A program made the position numbers and the translations under genes. From Belliella baltica DSM 15883 (GTDB lineage Bacteria; Bacteroidota; Bacteroidia; Cytophagales; Cyclobacteriaceae), in assembly GCF_000265405.1 (NCBI RefSeq), contig NC_018010.1, forward strand, positions 930,001 to 994,000: 64,000 nt of DNA, written 5' to 3'. Positions 1 through 8,904 of this stretch are shown in pieces (position 1 is the stretch's first letter; each line of letters starts with the position of its first letter). The notes under the pieces were generated by a model that ran no database searches, was not told the origin of the DNA, and was given only the letters and a program-made list of their open reading frames with translations.

Positions 1-315
1 TAAGGCAGCAAGATTCTCTCTTGGAATACTTTGAATTGACGAAGCTCCTAAAAACTGTAAAGCTTCGAGAAAGGCTTCATCATTGGGTACAAAAATGGTG
101 AAAGGTCCTTGGTCAGAAAGGGCTTGTCTCAAACCTGAATGATCAATCGCTTGGACAAACAAAGATAAATTTTCTCTTTCAGCTGCAGTTTCGATTAGTA
201 GTTGTTCATTGCTTGGAGGAAGATCATGTACATCGTTGCAAGCTAAGAACGCAACTGGAAAAATCAATATCAGAAATATATTTTTGAAAAAAGAAGCGGG
301 TTGGAATTTCATCAT
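1..315 (-). CDS. Fasciclin (FAS1) domain lipoprotein, 3' part cut by window edge
   Basis: Reading the minus strand from the ATG at 315 gives 105 codons without a stop to the window edge, so only the N-terminus is seen. A hydrophobic signal segment ends in a lipobox (FLAC, Cys about residue 26), which predicts an outer-membrane or periplasmic lipoprotein. The stretch GPFTIFVPNDEAF is the first conserved motif of a FAS1 domain. FAS1 domains act in adhesion or cell-surface interactions; the ligand here is unknown. It lies just downstream of a second FAS1 lipoprotein on the same strand with about 100 bases between, so the two probably arose by duplication and may be co-transcribed. A second ATG directly follows the first (312). 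Confidence 0.8.
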   Translation of the reverse strand, partial: MMKFQPASFFKNIFLILIFPVAFLACNDVHDLPPSNEQLLIETAAERENLSLFVQAIDHSGLRQALSDQGPFTIFVPNDEAFLEALQFLGASSIQSIPRENLAAL

Positions 316-415
316 GACTCAAATAAACGAACTTTTGAACTTGCTGCAGTATTTATACCAAAGTTACCAAGTAATAGTTTTCAATTAGAAATTATTGAGC
401 ATAAAAAAACTCAAA

Positions 416-1375
416 TTATCCTGGTAATAATACTTGATCAATTACGTGGATAACTCCATTTGTTGCATGTACATTAAGAAGACTTGGAACAAGACCAGAA
501 TCGTTGATTTGCAGGTTAGCCAAATCAACAGTCAAGTTCGAACCTTCTAAAAGTGTAGGAAGCGAAGCATCTTGTCTCAAATCTTGAGAGAATGCTCTCG
601 CAGGAACTACATGATACAACAATACATTTGTCAATAATTCTAAATCGATATCATCGACTCCATTTACATCAGGACCAAGGGCTTCATACAATGCTTCGAA
701 TGCTGCATCAGTTGGAGCGAAAACAGTCAAGTTATCATCAATACCGCCTGTGAAAGCATCTACAAGATCTGCTCTTACTAAAGCCGCTACTAACTGTGTA
801 AATTCTGGAGCATCAGCACCCGCAAAACCAGTAGCAATTTCAGCAATGTTTTGTGTTGGAGGAGTAATTACATAATCCAATACGTGAATGATACCATTTG
901 AAGCAGCAATATCTGTTTGTGTAATTTGTGCAGAACCATTAATCCAAAGACTATTGTCTGGAGCTTGGCTTACATAGAAAGGAACACCAGCAGCAGTATT
1001 TACTCTTCCTGGAGCAACGTCACTTGAACCAACAGAACCACTTACCACGTGGTAAGTTAAGATATCACCTAAATCAGGGTTTGCCAATAACTGATCAGCT
1101 GTTAAATTATTTGCTGTTAAGAATTCACCAAACGCATCATTTGTTGGGGCGAATACTGTGAACGGACCTGGGCTTGATAAAGTAGTCACCAAATCTGCTC
1201 TATCCACCGCAGCTACCAAAGTAGAGAAGCTTGCATTTCCAGAAGCTACATCCACAATCGTGTTTGTTTCTACAATAGGTGGCTCTTCTTCTTCACAAGA
1301 CACAAGACCGAAACCTAAAGCAATTGCAACCGCAGTAATCTTGAGATTCCAATTGAATAAACTGTTCTTTTTCAT
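416..1375 (-). CDS. Lipoprotein with two fasciclin (FAS1) domains
   Basis: The 319-residue protein starts at the ATG at 1375; an upstream in-frame TTG (1423) would only add residues before a good signal peptide. The signal ends GLVSC, with the lipobox Cys at residue 27 followed by acidic residues. Two FAS1 domains follow, each with the H1 motif (FAPTNDAF, then FAPTDAAF) and the YHVV motif, and each ending in a GVIHV-type H2 segment. It is probably exported and anchored in the outer membrane. FAS1 proteins in Bacteroidota are usually adhesion or surface proteins; the partner is unknown. It stands upstream of the truncated FAS1 gene at the window edge. Confidence 0.88.
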   Translation of the reverse strand: MKKNSLFNWNLKITAVAIALGFGLVSCEEEEPPIVETNTIVDVASGNASFSTLVAAVDRADLVTTLSSPGPFTVFAPTNDAFGEFLTANNLTADQLLANPDLGDILTYHVVSGSVGSSDVAPGRVNTAAGVPFYVSQAPDNSLWINGSAQITQTDIAASNGIIHVLDYVITPPTQNIAEIATGFAGADAPEFTQLVAALVRADLVDAFTGGIDDNLTVFAPTDAAFEALYEALGPDVNGVDDIDLELLTNVLLYHVVPARAFSQDLRQDASLPTLLEGSNLTVDLANLQINDSGLVPSLLNVHATNGVIHVIDQVLLPG

Positions 1376-1480
1376 AATTTTTGTTGGTTTAGTTAAAATT
1401 AAAAGTACAACAGCTAAACCCAAGCAATTGGTGGATTGTTGGGTAGGTTCAGAAAAAAAACAGATAAATGTGTATGAATG

Positions 1481-1501
1481 AATTCATTTTGTAAATGAAT
1501 T
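1481..1501. repeat. Short inverted repeat upstream of the FAS1 gene
   Basis: AATTCATTT and AAATGAATT are separated by TGT, a perfect 9-bp inverted repeat about 105 bases upstream of the FAS1 start. It could be an operator or a small RNA hairpin; nothing in the sequence decides. The rest of the 411-base gap up to gldB (1376-1786) shows no convincing gene; a 48-codon ATG reading frame at 1562-1708 has no recognisable features. Confidence 0.35.
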
Positions 1502-1758
1502 GTATTATTAATGAAATTAAGGCAATCCTCATAAAGGTGAACATTGAGATTATCCGCCATTATGCTAGAATATGAAAATTTGAAGTATTATCATGCGAAT
1601 AATTGTCGAAAGTCTACGATTAACAATCCACAGCAGCTACAAAAATGGTATTTACATTATTTTACGTGGCTAATGGATAGAAAGCGGATACAAATGTTTC
1701 ATGTTTAGCAAATTATACCTCCCTCACCAAAAATTATGACTTTATGTAATTTGTCTCT

Positions 1759-1766
1759 TACATTTG
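1759..1766 (+). promoter_or_regulatory. Candidate -7 element for gldB
   Basis: TACATTTG matches the Bacteroidota primary-sigma -7 consensus TAnnTTTG and lies 20 bases before the gldB ATG. A convincing TTTG -33 element at the expected 19-21 base spacing is not seen, so the call is tentative. Confidence 0.4.
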
Positions 1767-1786
1767 GGATTAAATAGCTGATTATA

Positions 1787-2797
1787 ATGAACACCAAATC
1801 TTTCCATTTTATTCTTACAATATCTTGCAGCATGTTTCTACTATCATCTTGTGGTAATTCTCAAGAAGAATGTGAGCTAGATGAAAAAATTCTTGATGTT
1901 CCAATCGACTTATCCATTGAAAGATTAGAAAAGCAATTTTATACCGCCTCTACTGAGGAAGAATTTTTGTTTCTCCTTGAAGAATATCCTGATTTTGCCA
2001 AAGATTACTTGGAAGTAGAACTTTACGAATCCAAAGAGCAGCTTGCTCAAGAATTGATATTTATCAATCAGGACACTTTAATGCAGGAACTTTATGCAGA
2101 GGTACAAGAAAACTATGCTGATTTAAATCAATTAGAGCAGGATTTGAGTCATGCATTTGCTTACATCAAGTATTATTTTCCTGATTTCAATATTCCGAAG
2201 GTGTATACATTTCTGACTGGGTTCAGTAATGACCTTTATATCAGTGATGAAATGATTGTAATTGGATTAGATTATTTTTTACCCAAAGAGCATGAATTTC
2301 AACCGACAGATTTGCCGAGATATATTGCAGATCGATATGATCGAGAATATATAGTTCCTATGGTAGTGACAGCTATTTCTTCCAAATACAACAAGGTAGA
2401 CCCCAAGCAAAATACCTTGTTGGCAGAGATGATTTTTTATGGAAAAGCCTATCATTTTACAAAAAGTATTTTGCCTTGCACAGCAGATGATTTTATCATT
2501 GGATATACTTCTGAGGAAGTTGTGGCTTGTTTTGCAAATGAGGAGTTTATTTGGTCACACTTTATAGAGAATGATTTGCTTTACGAGACCAATCCATTTG
2601 AGATTCGAAAATATACCGGTGAAGCTCCTGCTACAGATGCAATCAGCCCAGATGCACCTGGAAGAGTTGGTAGGTGGCTTGGATGGAATATTGTGGATGA
2701 TTACCGATTCAATAATGACATTTCATTGGATGAATTAATGGAAATGGAAGATGCCGAAAAAATATTTAGGCAGTCAGGATATAAACCTCGTCAGTAA
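1787..2797 (+). CDS. gldB: Gliding motility-associated lipoprotein GldB
   Basis: This 336-residue protein has a signal peptide ending LSSCG (lipobox Cys 22), then the features of the GldB family: an ILDVPIDLSIERLE segment after the lipobox, a central ISDEMIVIGLDYFL segment, and a C-terminal segment with SPDAPGRVGRWLGW. In Flavobacterium GldB is a lipoprotein needed for gliding and for stability of the type IX secretion/gliding machinery; GldB folds like a metal-independent relative of DUF2268 zinc peptidases. Length matches the family (about 320-340). The usual partner gldC is not adjacent. The 3' end overlaps the convergent glycosyltransferase gene by 32 bases. Confidence 0.85.
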   Translation: MNTKSFHFILTISCSMFLLSSCGNSQEECELDEKILDVPIDLSIERLEKQFYTASTEEEFLFLLEEYPDFAKDYLEVELYESKEQLAQELIFINQDTLMQELYAEVQENYADLNQLEQDLSHAFAYIKYYFPDFNIPKVYTFLTGFSNDLYISDEMIVIGLDYFLPKEHEFQPTDLPRYIADRYDREYIVPMVVTAISSKYNKVDPKQNTLLAEMIFYGKAYHFTKSILPCTADDFIIGYTSEEVVACFANEEFIWSHFIENDLLYETNPFEIRKYTGEAPATDAISPDAPGRVGRWLGWNIVDDYRFNNDISLDELMEMEDAEKIFRQSGYKPRQ

Positions 2798-3986
2798 ATT
2801 CATTTCCAAATTTCTTTGAATCCAAGACCGCTAAAACTCTCTTAATAGCCAATTCTTTGGTGAAAAATTGTAAAGCCAAATTACGCGCATTTTGCTGATA
2901 ATTTTTAAGAATGGCTTCTTCTTCAAGCATTTTTTCAATTTTGTCTAGTGTTTGCTCTGGCTTGTTTGGGTTATGATACAATCCCAGTTCATATTTTTTA
3001 GTAAGGTCATAAACCCAGCCTTTATGATTGACAAGGACAGCTTTTCCTGCTGCCAAAGCATCAAAAAACTTATTGGGACTGTTGGTTTTCAGTACTGGCA
3101 GGTGGTCAAAGGAAATAAAAGCCATGTCTGATAGGTTCAGCAAATAGCGCACTTTTTCTTTATTGCCAAAATCAAAGAATCTGAAATTATTCAACTCCAG
3201 TTGTTCTGCTTTTCGGTGCAAATTGGGTAATCGACTTCCTTTTCCCATGACAAGAAATTGATAGTCTTTACCCCTATCCATAGCGAGTTTTGCAATATCA
3301 AGCAACTCTTCTACGGCATTGACCTGACCTATCGCTCCTGCATAAAGGATGGTAAAACTATCATTGAGTTTGAGTTTCTCTAATAATACAGGATCTTTTT
3401 TCTCTGGCGTAAAATACGCAGTGTCTCCAAAGTTAGGGACTATGTAAATTGGTGTTTCAGTTCTTTTTCTGATTTCACTGGCTATACCTGGCGAAAGAGC
3501 AATACATTTCAAAGCATGTTTGTAAATCCGCTTTTCCAGAGCATAAAGCATGTTTTTCAGAATCGGATTTCTGATAGCTCCAACTTGGATGGGTGCATCA
3601 GGCCAAAGGTCCCGAACCTCAAATATGTATGGTAGGGCAAATTTCCGCTTGGCCCAGAGCCCTATCAATCCTGTCGTCAGTGGTGTGGAGCTGATGTATA
3701 AATAATCTGGACGAGGCAATTTTGCTACCCACTTTTGAGCCAAGTGGACAAAATGAATAAATGACTTTACCCTTTTCACAAACCCCCAATCTTGACTGTA
3801 AGCGACGGGTAGGTAATGTACATGGATTCCATTAATGATTCTCAGGTCATAATAGGATTTATTATGCGTGGTAATCATATCCACTGCAATTCCTGCTTCT
3901 ACCATTCCTTTGGCAAGGTGGTAGGAGCGAACCGCTCCTCCTTCTTCGGGCGTCAAGAAATACTGATGGATGTAGATGATTCTCAT
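2766..3986 (-). CDS. Glycosyltransferase family 4 (WbuB-like)
   Basis: The 406-residue protein begins RIIYIHQYFLTPEEGG, the N-terminal glycine-rich loop typical of WbuB-like GT-B enzymes, and has the C-terminal donor domain with PNKFFDALAAGKAVLVN near residue 305. It probably transfers a sugar from a nucleotide donor to a polysaccharide or glycan intermediate in the cytoplasm. Its ATG overlaps the stop of the upstream asparagine synthase by 4 bases, so the two are translationally coupled. Its 3' end runs 32 bases into the convergent gldB gene. Acceptor and product cannot be inferred. Confidence 0.85.
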   Translation of the reverse strand: MRIIYIHQYFLTPEEGGAVRSYHLAKGMVEAGIAVDMITTHNKSYYDLRIINGIHVHYLPVAYSQDWGFVKRVKSFIHFVHLAQKWVAKLPRPDYLYISSTPLTTGLIGLWAKRKFALPYIFEVRDLWPDAPIQVGAIRNPILKNMLYALEKRIYKHALKCIALSPGIASEIRKRTETPIYIVPNFGDTAYFTPEKKDPVLLEKLKLNDSFTILYAGAIGQVNAVEELLDIAKLAMDRGKDYQFLVMGKGSRLPNLHRKAEQLELNNFRFFDFGNKEKVRYLLNLSDMAFISFDHLPVLKTNSPNKFFDALAAGKAVLVNHKGWVYDLTKKYELGLYHNPNKPEQTLDKIEKMLEEEAILKNYQQNARNLALQFFTKELAIKRVLAVLDSKKFGNEFTDEVYILTA

Positions 3987-5773
3987 TGCTTATTTTTCAG
4001 CCATGATGCTAAGATAAACATATTCCAAATCAATAGAAACTGGTCTTTTGGAGCTTTTTGAGGTTCTTTCGTTAAAGGCTGCATGGCTTGCGGGAAATAT
4101 TTCCCCCAAGTATCGTGCATATTTTTGATTTCGGAGTAGACCCAATTTCGAAATGTAAGATTTTCTGAAAACCATTCTTTGAGTGGAAGCCCAAAACCTA
4201 TTTTTTTTCTGTTGGCTATCATTTTCAATCCCCGCTCTTTTAAAGCGGTTTTGATCAGCTTCTTTCCAGCAAAAGCAATGCTTGATGCCTCAGAAAAGCT
4301 CTTGGTCCATTGAATCAATTCAAAATCTAGGTAAGGGGCTCGTCCTTCGATGCCGTGCGCCATGCAGGCATTGTCATGGATTTTGAGCACATCATTGATG
4401 AGGTAATATGTTCTGTCAAAGTGCAGCGCATTTTGGAAATTTGATTCCTCGTTAGGATACCAAGCTAAGAATTTTGAAAATTCCTCTTCGGGGATATTTT
4501 GTAGAGAACTGAAGTTCAAGAATGTCTTGCGAGGATCTTGATCAATTCCGGAGAAGAATTTTTTGAGAGAAGCTGGAAGCGGAAAGCCTGAGGCAATTCC
4601 TTTTAAATTTTCATAGAATTTTGGTCTTTGGAGATACTTCAAAAAGGCTAAATGTCTGTTATAACCAGCAAAAAGCTCATCAGCACCTGCGCCCGAGATC
4701 AAAACCTGTACTTCTTCCTTTGCTTCCTTTGCAACTAGCCATGTCAAAATACTTGCACTGTCGCCAATAGGTTGATCCAAGGTGTTGATGTATTCCTGCC
4801 AATTTTTCGTAATTTTCTCTGGCGTGACAAGGACTTCATGATGATATCCTTCATATCTATTGGTAAGTTTGTTGGCATAAATTGGATCAGCATATTTTTC
4901 TTGATACTTTTTATCAAAAGCCACTGTAAAAGTCGGCATTGGCTGTCCAGTTTCTTCCAACCAAAGCTGATAAAGTAAGCTGCTATCAGCCCCTCCACTG
5001 AGGATCACTCCTATTGGTCTTTCGGTGTGGAAATTTTTCAAGACAGCATCCTTAAGTCTGCTTTCAAACTCAGCTTGGTTGGGTGTGATGTTTGCTAATT
5101 TTTGATGCGTCCAACTGAGGTTTTTTAAAACATTGCCCTCAAAATCTATCACGTATCCCTTTCCTGGAAGCACTTGATGCACTCCAAGAAAAAAGCTTTG
5201 GTTAGGGAAGCTATGTCTGGAATAGAAGTAGGGTAAAAATTGATTTTGATTGATTGTAGGTTTGGAAATCAAAGCCGAATTAATTCCCCTTGCTTTAGAA
5301 GAAAAAAGCCAGCTTTGATCGTTTTGGTAAAAATAAAGTGGTTTTTCCCCAGAAGGGTCTCTGCCTACAATGACTTCCTTTTTTTCTAAGTCAACGAACG
5401 TAAAGGCAAACATTCCATGCAGTTCACTAATTTTATTTTCACCAAAGTGCTTGAGCCAAAGTAAGAAAACCTCAGAATCTGAATTGGTTTTGAAAGTGTA
5501 ACCCAGATCAAGTAGTTGGTTTCTTAGATCTTGATAATTGTAAAGCGCTCCGTTCCAAACCAAGACCGCCTTTTTATCTTCTGACCACATAGGTTGGTTT
5601 GATGCTTCACTGAGATCAAGGATTTTGAGTCGATTTCCAGCCATCCAAACCTGATCTGATATTTGGCAAGAACCTGAAAAATCAGGCCCACGATGCGCTG
5701 TAGATAGCATCATTTGTTTGATCGCTTCTTTTCCATCACCTTCAGGCTTGATAATCAGGTTGACTCCACACAT
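3983..5773 (-). CDS. asnB: Asparagine synthase, glutamine-hydrolysing
   Basis: This 596-residue protein has the class II glutamine amidotransferase N-terminus with the nucleophile Cys2 (MCGV), AHRGPD near residue 26 and WNGALYNY near 73, and the ATP-pyrophosphatase domain with the PP-loop SGGADSS at 259-265. Family members amidate aspartate or, in polysaccharide loci, carboxyl groups of sugars. Here the gene is placed between nth (3 bases upstream) and a WbuB-like glycosyltransferase (4-base overlap), so a role in glycan amidation is possible besides asparagine synthesis. No inactivating change is visible. Confidence 0.88.
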   Translation of the reverse strand: MCGVNLIIKPEGDGKEAIKQMMLSTAHRGPDFSGSCQISDQVWMAGNRLKILDLSEASNQPMWSEDKKAVLVWNGALYNYQDLRNQLLDLGYTFKTNSDSEVFLLWLKHFGENKISELHGMFAFTFVDLEKKEVIVGRDPSGEKPLYFYQNDQSWLFSSKARGINSALISKPTINQNQFLPYFYSRHSFPNQSFFLGVHQVLPGKGYVIDFEGNVLKNLSWTHQKLANITPNQAEFESRLKDAVLKNFHTERPIGVILSGGADSSLLYQLWLEETGQPMPTFTVAFDKKYQEKYADPIYANKLTNRYEGYHHEVLVTPEKITKNWQEYINTLDQPIGDSASILTWLVAKEAKEEVQVLISGAGADELFAGYNRHLAFLKYLQRPKFYENLKGIASGFPLPASLKKFFSGIDQDPRKTFLNFSSLQNIPEEEFSKFLAWYPNEESNFQNALHFDRTYYLINDVLKIHDNACMAHGIEGRAPYLDFELIQWTKSFSEASSIAFAGKKLIKTALKERGLKMIANRKKIGFGLPLKEWFSENLTFRNWVYSEIKNMHDTWGKYFPQAMQPLTKEPQKAPKDQFLLIWNMFILASWLKNKQ

Positions 5774-5776
5774 AAT

Positions 5777-6448
5777 TTATTCTGTTTTGGAAGTCGATAT
5801 TTTAAGCTTATTTGACTTCTCGAAAAATCTGCAAAAGTGTGTGATTGTACATTCTTCGCATTTAGGTTTTCTAGCCAAGCAAACATACCTTCCATGCAAA
5901 ATCAACCAATGATGTGCTTTGTGGACATATTGTGAAGGGATATTTTTGATCAATTGTTTTTCAACTTCAAGTGGGGTTTTTGCATTGAGCGGTACCAAGC
6001 CTAATCTTTTGGAAACGCGGAATACATGCGTATCCACAGCCATGTTGGGCTGATTCCAAACTACTGAGGTGATGACATTGGCAGTTTTTCTACCCACTCC
6101 GGGCAGTCTAACCAATTCTTCAACTGTTGATGGAACTTCGCTGTTGAAGTCATTGACCAGCATTTTTCCCAATCCGATGAGGTGTTTCGTTTTGTTATTT
6201 GGATATGAGATGCTTCTAATATAAGGAAATAGCTCTTCAAATGTCGTAGCAGCTAGATGTTCCGCCGTAGGGAAATGTTGGAAAAGTGTTTTGGTTACTA
6301 TATTGACACGTTTGTCTGTGCACTGAGCACTGAGCACTACGGCGACAAGAAGCTGAAATGGGTTTTCATAACTCAACTCCGTTTCTGCGATCGGCATGTT
6401 CTCTTCAAAATGATTGATGAAGTTATTGTATCTTTCCTTTTTCAGCAT
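5777..6448 (-). CDS. nth: Endonuclease III (DNA glycosylase/AP lyase)
   Basis: The 223-residue protein has the helix-hairpin-helix LVRLPGVGRKTANV with the catalytic Lys at 121, the catalytic Asp at 139 (AVDTHVFR), and a C-terminal 4Fe-4S loop with Cys 190, 197, 200 and 206 (CX6CX2CX5C). It removes oxidised pyrimidines and nicks the abasic site in base-excision repair. It appears to be the first gene of a three-gene minus-strand operon with asnB and the glycosyltransferase; the function of that linkage is not clear. Confidence 0.95.
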   Translation of the reverse strand: MLKKERYNNFINHFEENMPIAETELSYENPFQLLVAVVLSAQCTDKRVNIVTKTLFQHFPTAEHLAATTFEELFPYIRSISYPNNKTKHLIGLGKMLVNDFNSEVPSTVEELVRLPGVGRKTANVITSVVWNQPNMAVDTHVFRVSKRLGLVPLNAKTPLEVEKQLIKNIPSQYVHKAHHWLILHGRYVCLARKPKCEECTITHFCRFFEKSNKLKISTSKTE

Positions 6449-6570
6449 CTGGTTTGTATTTGATTTTTAAAATTAGCATCCATCCTGTTGATATTGAAGT
6501 TTGAGATTGATTAAATTACAACAAGTACGAGAGGAGATCGTTTAATTTGAAATTAATAAACAGGTTAGCA

Positions 6571-7449
6571 ATGCAAAAGATATCGAATATATTCTCAAGA
6601 GTCTCAATAATTCTAATTTTTACTTTTTTGATTGTTGCTTGCTCTGAGCCAGAAGAAGCACCTTTAAATTTGGATTCAAGTGTTGCAGTAGAAATAAAGG
6701 ATGATCCTTATGGAAATCATTCTAGACAAATATTGGATGTTTACCTTCCTGCAAACCGATCCTCAGATAGAACAAAATTATTTATTTGGATACATGGAGG
6801 AGCTTGGACTGATGGGGATAAATCTGAGTTTGTACAGTTTAAGCCATGGTTAGAAGCAGAACTTGAAGATTATGCTTTTGTGGCGGTCAATTATCGTTTA
6901 TATAACATCACCACAGGAAGCAATAAATTTCCTAATCAAGAAGAAGATATTCAAAACATGTTAGACTATGTCAAGTCCCGATTAAATGATTGGGATTTGA
7001 GTAATGATGTGATATTAGCTGGGGGAAGTGCTGGGGGTCATTTGGCACTATTGCATAGCTACAAAAACAACAATGATGGCTTGGTAAAAGCTACCGTCGC
7101 TTTTTTTCCTCCTACGGATTTCCCAACATTTCATGGGTTTAATTTCCTTACTACAGCGTTGATAGAAGCCTTAATAGGAGGTACTCCAAATAGCAACCCT
7201 ACTAGCTATGCTAATTCAAGTCCTGTAAACTTTATAGGAACAAGCAGCATCCCGACTGTATTTTTTCATGGAACAGCTGACAATGTTGTTCCAATTCAAC
7301 AAAGCTACCTTTTGGAAGAAAAGCTTGAAGAAGCAAATGTCCCCTTTTTAAATGAATATATCCAAGGAGGAGGACATGGCTTTTCTCAAGCTGTCAATCA
7401 GGATTTGATTGCAAAAGTAGCCGTGTTTTTAAAAGCTCAGATAGAATAG
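6571..7449 (+). CDS. Alpha/beta hydrolase (BD-FAE/esterase type), lipoprotein
   Basis: The start was set at the ATG at 6571; the TTG at 6547 adds eight residues before the signal peptide. The 292-residue product has a lipobox (LIVAC, Cys 24), the oxyanion motif HGGAW at 75-79 and the nucleophile elbow GGSAGG at 151-156; later TADNVVP and GGGHGF supply the acid and histidine of the triad. These are features of hormone-sensitive-lipase/BD-FAE-like carboxylesterases. It is probably exported and membrane-anchored, acting on an ester or acetyl group of a carbohydrate or lipid. It stands alone on the plus strand. Confidence 0.85.
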   Translation: MQKISNIFSRVSIILIFTFLIVACSEPEEAPLNLDSSVAVEIKDDPYGNHSRQILDVYLPANRSSDRTKLFIWIHGGAWTDGDKSEFVQFKPWLEAELEDYAFVAVNYRLYNITTGSNKFPNQEEDIQNMLDYVKSRLNDWDLSNDVILAGGSAGGHLALLHSYKNNNDGLVKATVAFFPPTDFPTFHGFNFLTTALIEALIGGTPNSNPTSYANSSPVNFIGTSSIPTVFFHGTADNVVPIQQSYLLEEKLEEANVPFLNEYIQGGGHGFSQAVNQDLIAKVAVFLKAQIE

Positions 7450-7576
7450 TCTTTGAATAGAAATGTAATAAATTGATGAGATTATCCATAGTGATTCAGG
7501 TATGTGCTTTTATCAAAAATAATCTTGCGGATAATCATCATTTACGCTAAGGTAGAAAAGGGTTCTTATCAGGTTC

Positions 7577-7623
7577 GTTATCAGTGCATCAATTGGTTTA
7601 AAGCACAATCCTTTCTTTGGTTA
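7577..7623. repeat. Dispersed intergenic repeat, copy A
   Basis: The segment beginning GTTATCAGTGCATCAA and continuing TGGTTTAAA is repeated with about 80 percent identity at 10044-10096. Both copies lie in intergenic space on the same orientation. Function unknown; it may be a remnant of a non-coding repeat family. Confidence 0.5.
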
Positions 7624-7653
7624 CAGGTGTGAAAGAAAATACTCGTAGAAATT

Positions 7654-7684
7654 AAAAAAAGCCTGAGTCGAAAAACTCAGGCTT
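7654..7684 (-). terminator. Rho-independent terminator of the sigma-factor operon
   Basis: A 10-bp perfect stem AAGCCTGAGT/ACTCAGGCTT with a 6-base loop is followed on the minus strand by a run of seven T. It lies about 20 bases after the stop of the small gene following the sigma factor. Confidence 0.8.
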
Positions 7685-7702
7685 ACCATTTTTTTAAAAG
7701 GA

Positions 7703-7936
7703 TTAAACTCTTTCGAGCCCTGTAGATTTAGCTTTCCTTAGAATCGCATTTACTACTTTTTCGGATGGGTGGAGAATGATTTGATCTAACTTCTCAATCG
7801 TGCTCAGCATATCTAAATATTCTTCCATCAAAGACTCGTCTTGATGTAAGGCCTGCACTAGAAGCTCATTCTCACCCTCGCTCATTTCTTGATAGATATA
7901 TCTTACCAAGTCATTTGGGGTAAATATTTTTGTCAT
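7703..7936 (-). CDS. Small soluble protein co-encoded with an ECF sigma factor
   Basis: The ATG at 7936 gives 77 residues; the first 26 bases overlap the 3' end of the sigma-factor gene, so translation is coupled. The sequence is acidic and helical (YIYQEMSEGENELL, then SEKVVNAILRKAKS) with no membrane segment. The arrangement is common in Bacteroidota, where a short protein with a zinc-finger-like or helical anti-sigma N-terminus follows the sigma gene. No Cys/His zinc motif is present and no transmembrane helix, so a classical anti-sigma factor is not supported. It could be a truncated anti-sigma or a co-regulator (inference). Confidence 0.65.
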   Translation of the reverse strand: MTKIFTPNDLVRYIYQEMSEGENELLVQALHQDESLMEEYLDMLSTIEKLDQIILHPSEKVVNAILRKAKSTGLERV

Positions 7937-8513
7937 AGGCAAAGTTAAGTTGTTTCATTTTTTTTCTCATATTGATCAAGGCATAACGCATCCTTCCAAG
8001 AGCCGTATTGATACTGACGCCTGTTTGTTCTGCGATTTCCTGAAAACTCAAATCCATGTAATGCCTCATGATTAATACCTGTTTTTGTGATTCAGGTAGT
8101 TCATCGATCAATTTGCGAACAAGCTCCAGAGTGTCTTCTTTGATTTGAAGGTCTTCAACAGTCTCTTCGGCAAATCTTAATGTATTGAACAAATTTGCAC
8201 CATCTTCCATAATAATGGTGGGATAGCGTTTACTTTTTCTGAAATAATCAATAGCGAGATTATGTGCGATTCGCATTAACCACGGCTGAAATTTCCCCTC
8301 TTCGTTGTATTTATCTGAGTTGAGTGTTTGCACTACTTTGATAAATACGTCTTGCAATAAATCCTCTGCTACTCCCTGATCTTTGACGATCAAATAGATG
8401 GTGGTATAAACTCTTGACTGATATTTTTCTACCAACATCTCGAAAGCAGCCTCACTTCCACCTCTATACTGTGTTATAAGTTCACTGTCTTTAGGACCAA
8501 TCCTTTTACTCAT
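7911..8513 (-). CDS. RNA polymerase sigma factor, ECF subfamily
   Basis: The 200-residue protein carries region 2 (about residues 20-90, with DLLQDVFIKVVQ and WLMRIAHNLAIDYFR) and region 4 (about 130-185, with LPESQKQVLIMRHYMDLSFQEIA and TGVSINTALGRM helix-turn-helix). Region 4 directs -35 recognition. The gene is preceded by a consensus primary-sigma promoter, and is coupled to the 77-residue gene downstream. The regulon is unknown. The start is the only ATG before region 2 and is well supported. Confidence 0.92.
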   Translation of the reverse strand: MSKRIGPKDSELITQYRGGSEAAFEMLVEKYQSRVYTTIYLIVKDQGVAEDLLQDVFIKVVQTLNSDKYNEEGKFQPWLMRIAHNLAIDYFRKSKRYPTIIMEDGANLFNTLRFAEETVEDLQIKEDTLELVRKLIDELPESQKQVLIMRHYMDLSFQEIAEQTGVSINTALGRMRYALINMRKKMKQLNFAYDKNIYPK

Positions 8514-8592
8514 ACTGTTTGACTTTAAAATAACGTAGAGGTTTATGCCATATTATATTTTTTGGGAATGAAAGAATATTTACGAATGCTAC

Positions 8593-8624
8593 CAAATGTA
8601 TAGATTCAAAAACACTCTTCCAAA
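8593..8624 (-). promoter_or_regulatory. Consensus Bacteroidota promoter for the ECF sigma gene
   Basis: On the minus strand TTTG (8624-8621) is followed after exactly 20 bases by TACATTTG (8600-8593), matching TTTG-N19/20-TAnnTTTG. The predicted transcript would start near 8586, about 70 bases before the ATG at 8513. The 391-base gap 8514-8904 otherwise shows only AT-rich sequence. Confidence 0.7.
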
Positions 8625-8904
8625 TAGATGATTTAAATTTTTTGAAGCATTCCTTTTTGAAAATAGATCTTCAATCTTATAATTGAGACGTTATATCATG
8701 ATTCAATGAAATTAAATTTGGTAAATTTTAAAAGATAGTAAGTATGGATGTTTTGCAACTCTATAGTTTATTTCTTCTTTAACCTGTTTTAAAAATATGG
8801 GAAAATAACGATTCGTGGTTCTATACAATGGGTTTAATAATGGTGTTTGTTGCTTGATTTTATTACCTTCGTTTTTTCAGAAGAAAACAATAAAATAGCG
8901 ATAT

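Noticed and set aside
1562..1708. 48-codon ATG frame between the FAS1 gene and gldB
   Set aside because: No homology-like motif, no ribosome site or promoter, and the frame lies in AT-rich DNA where such frames arise by chance.
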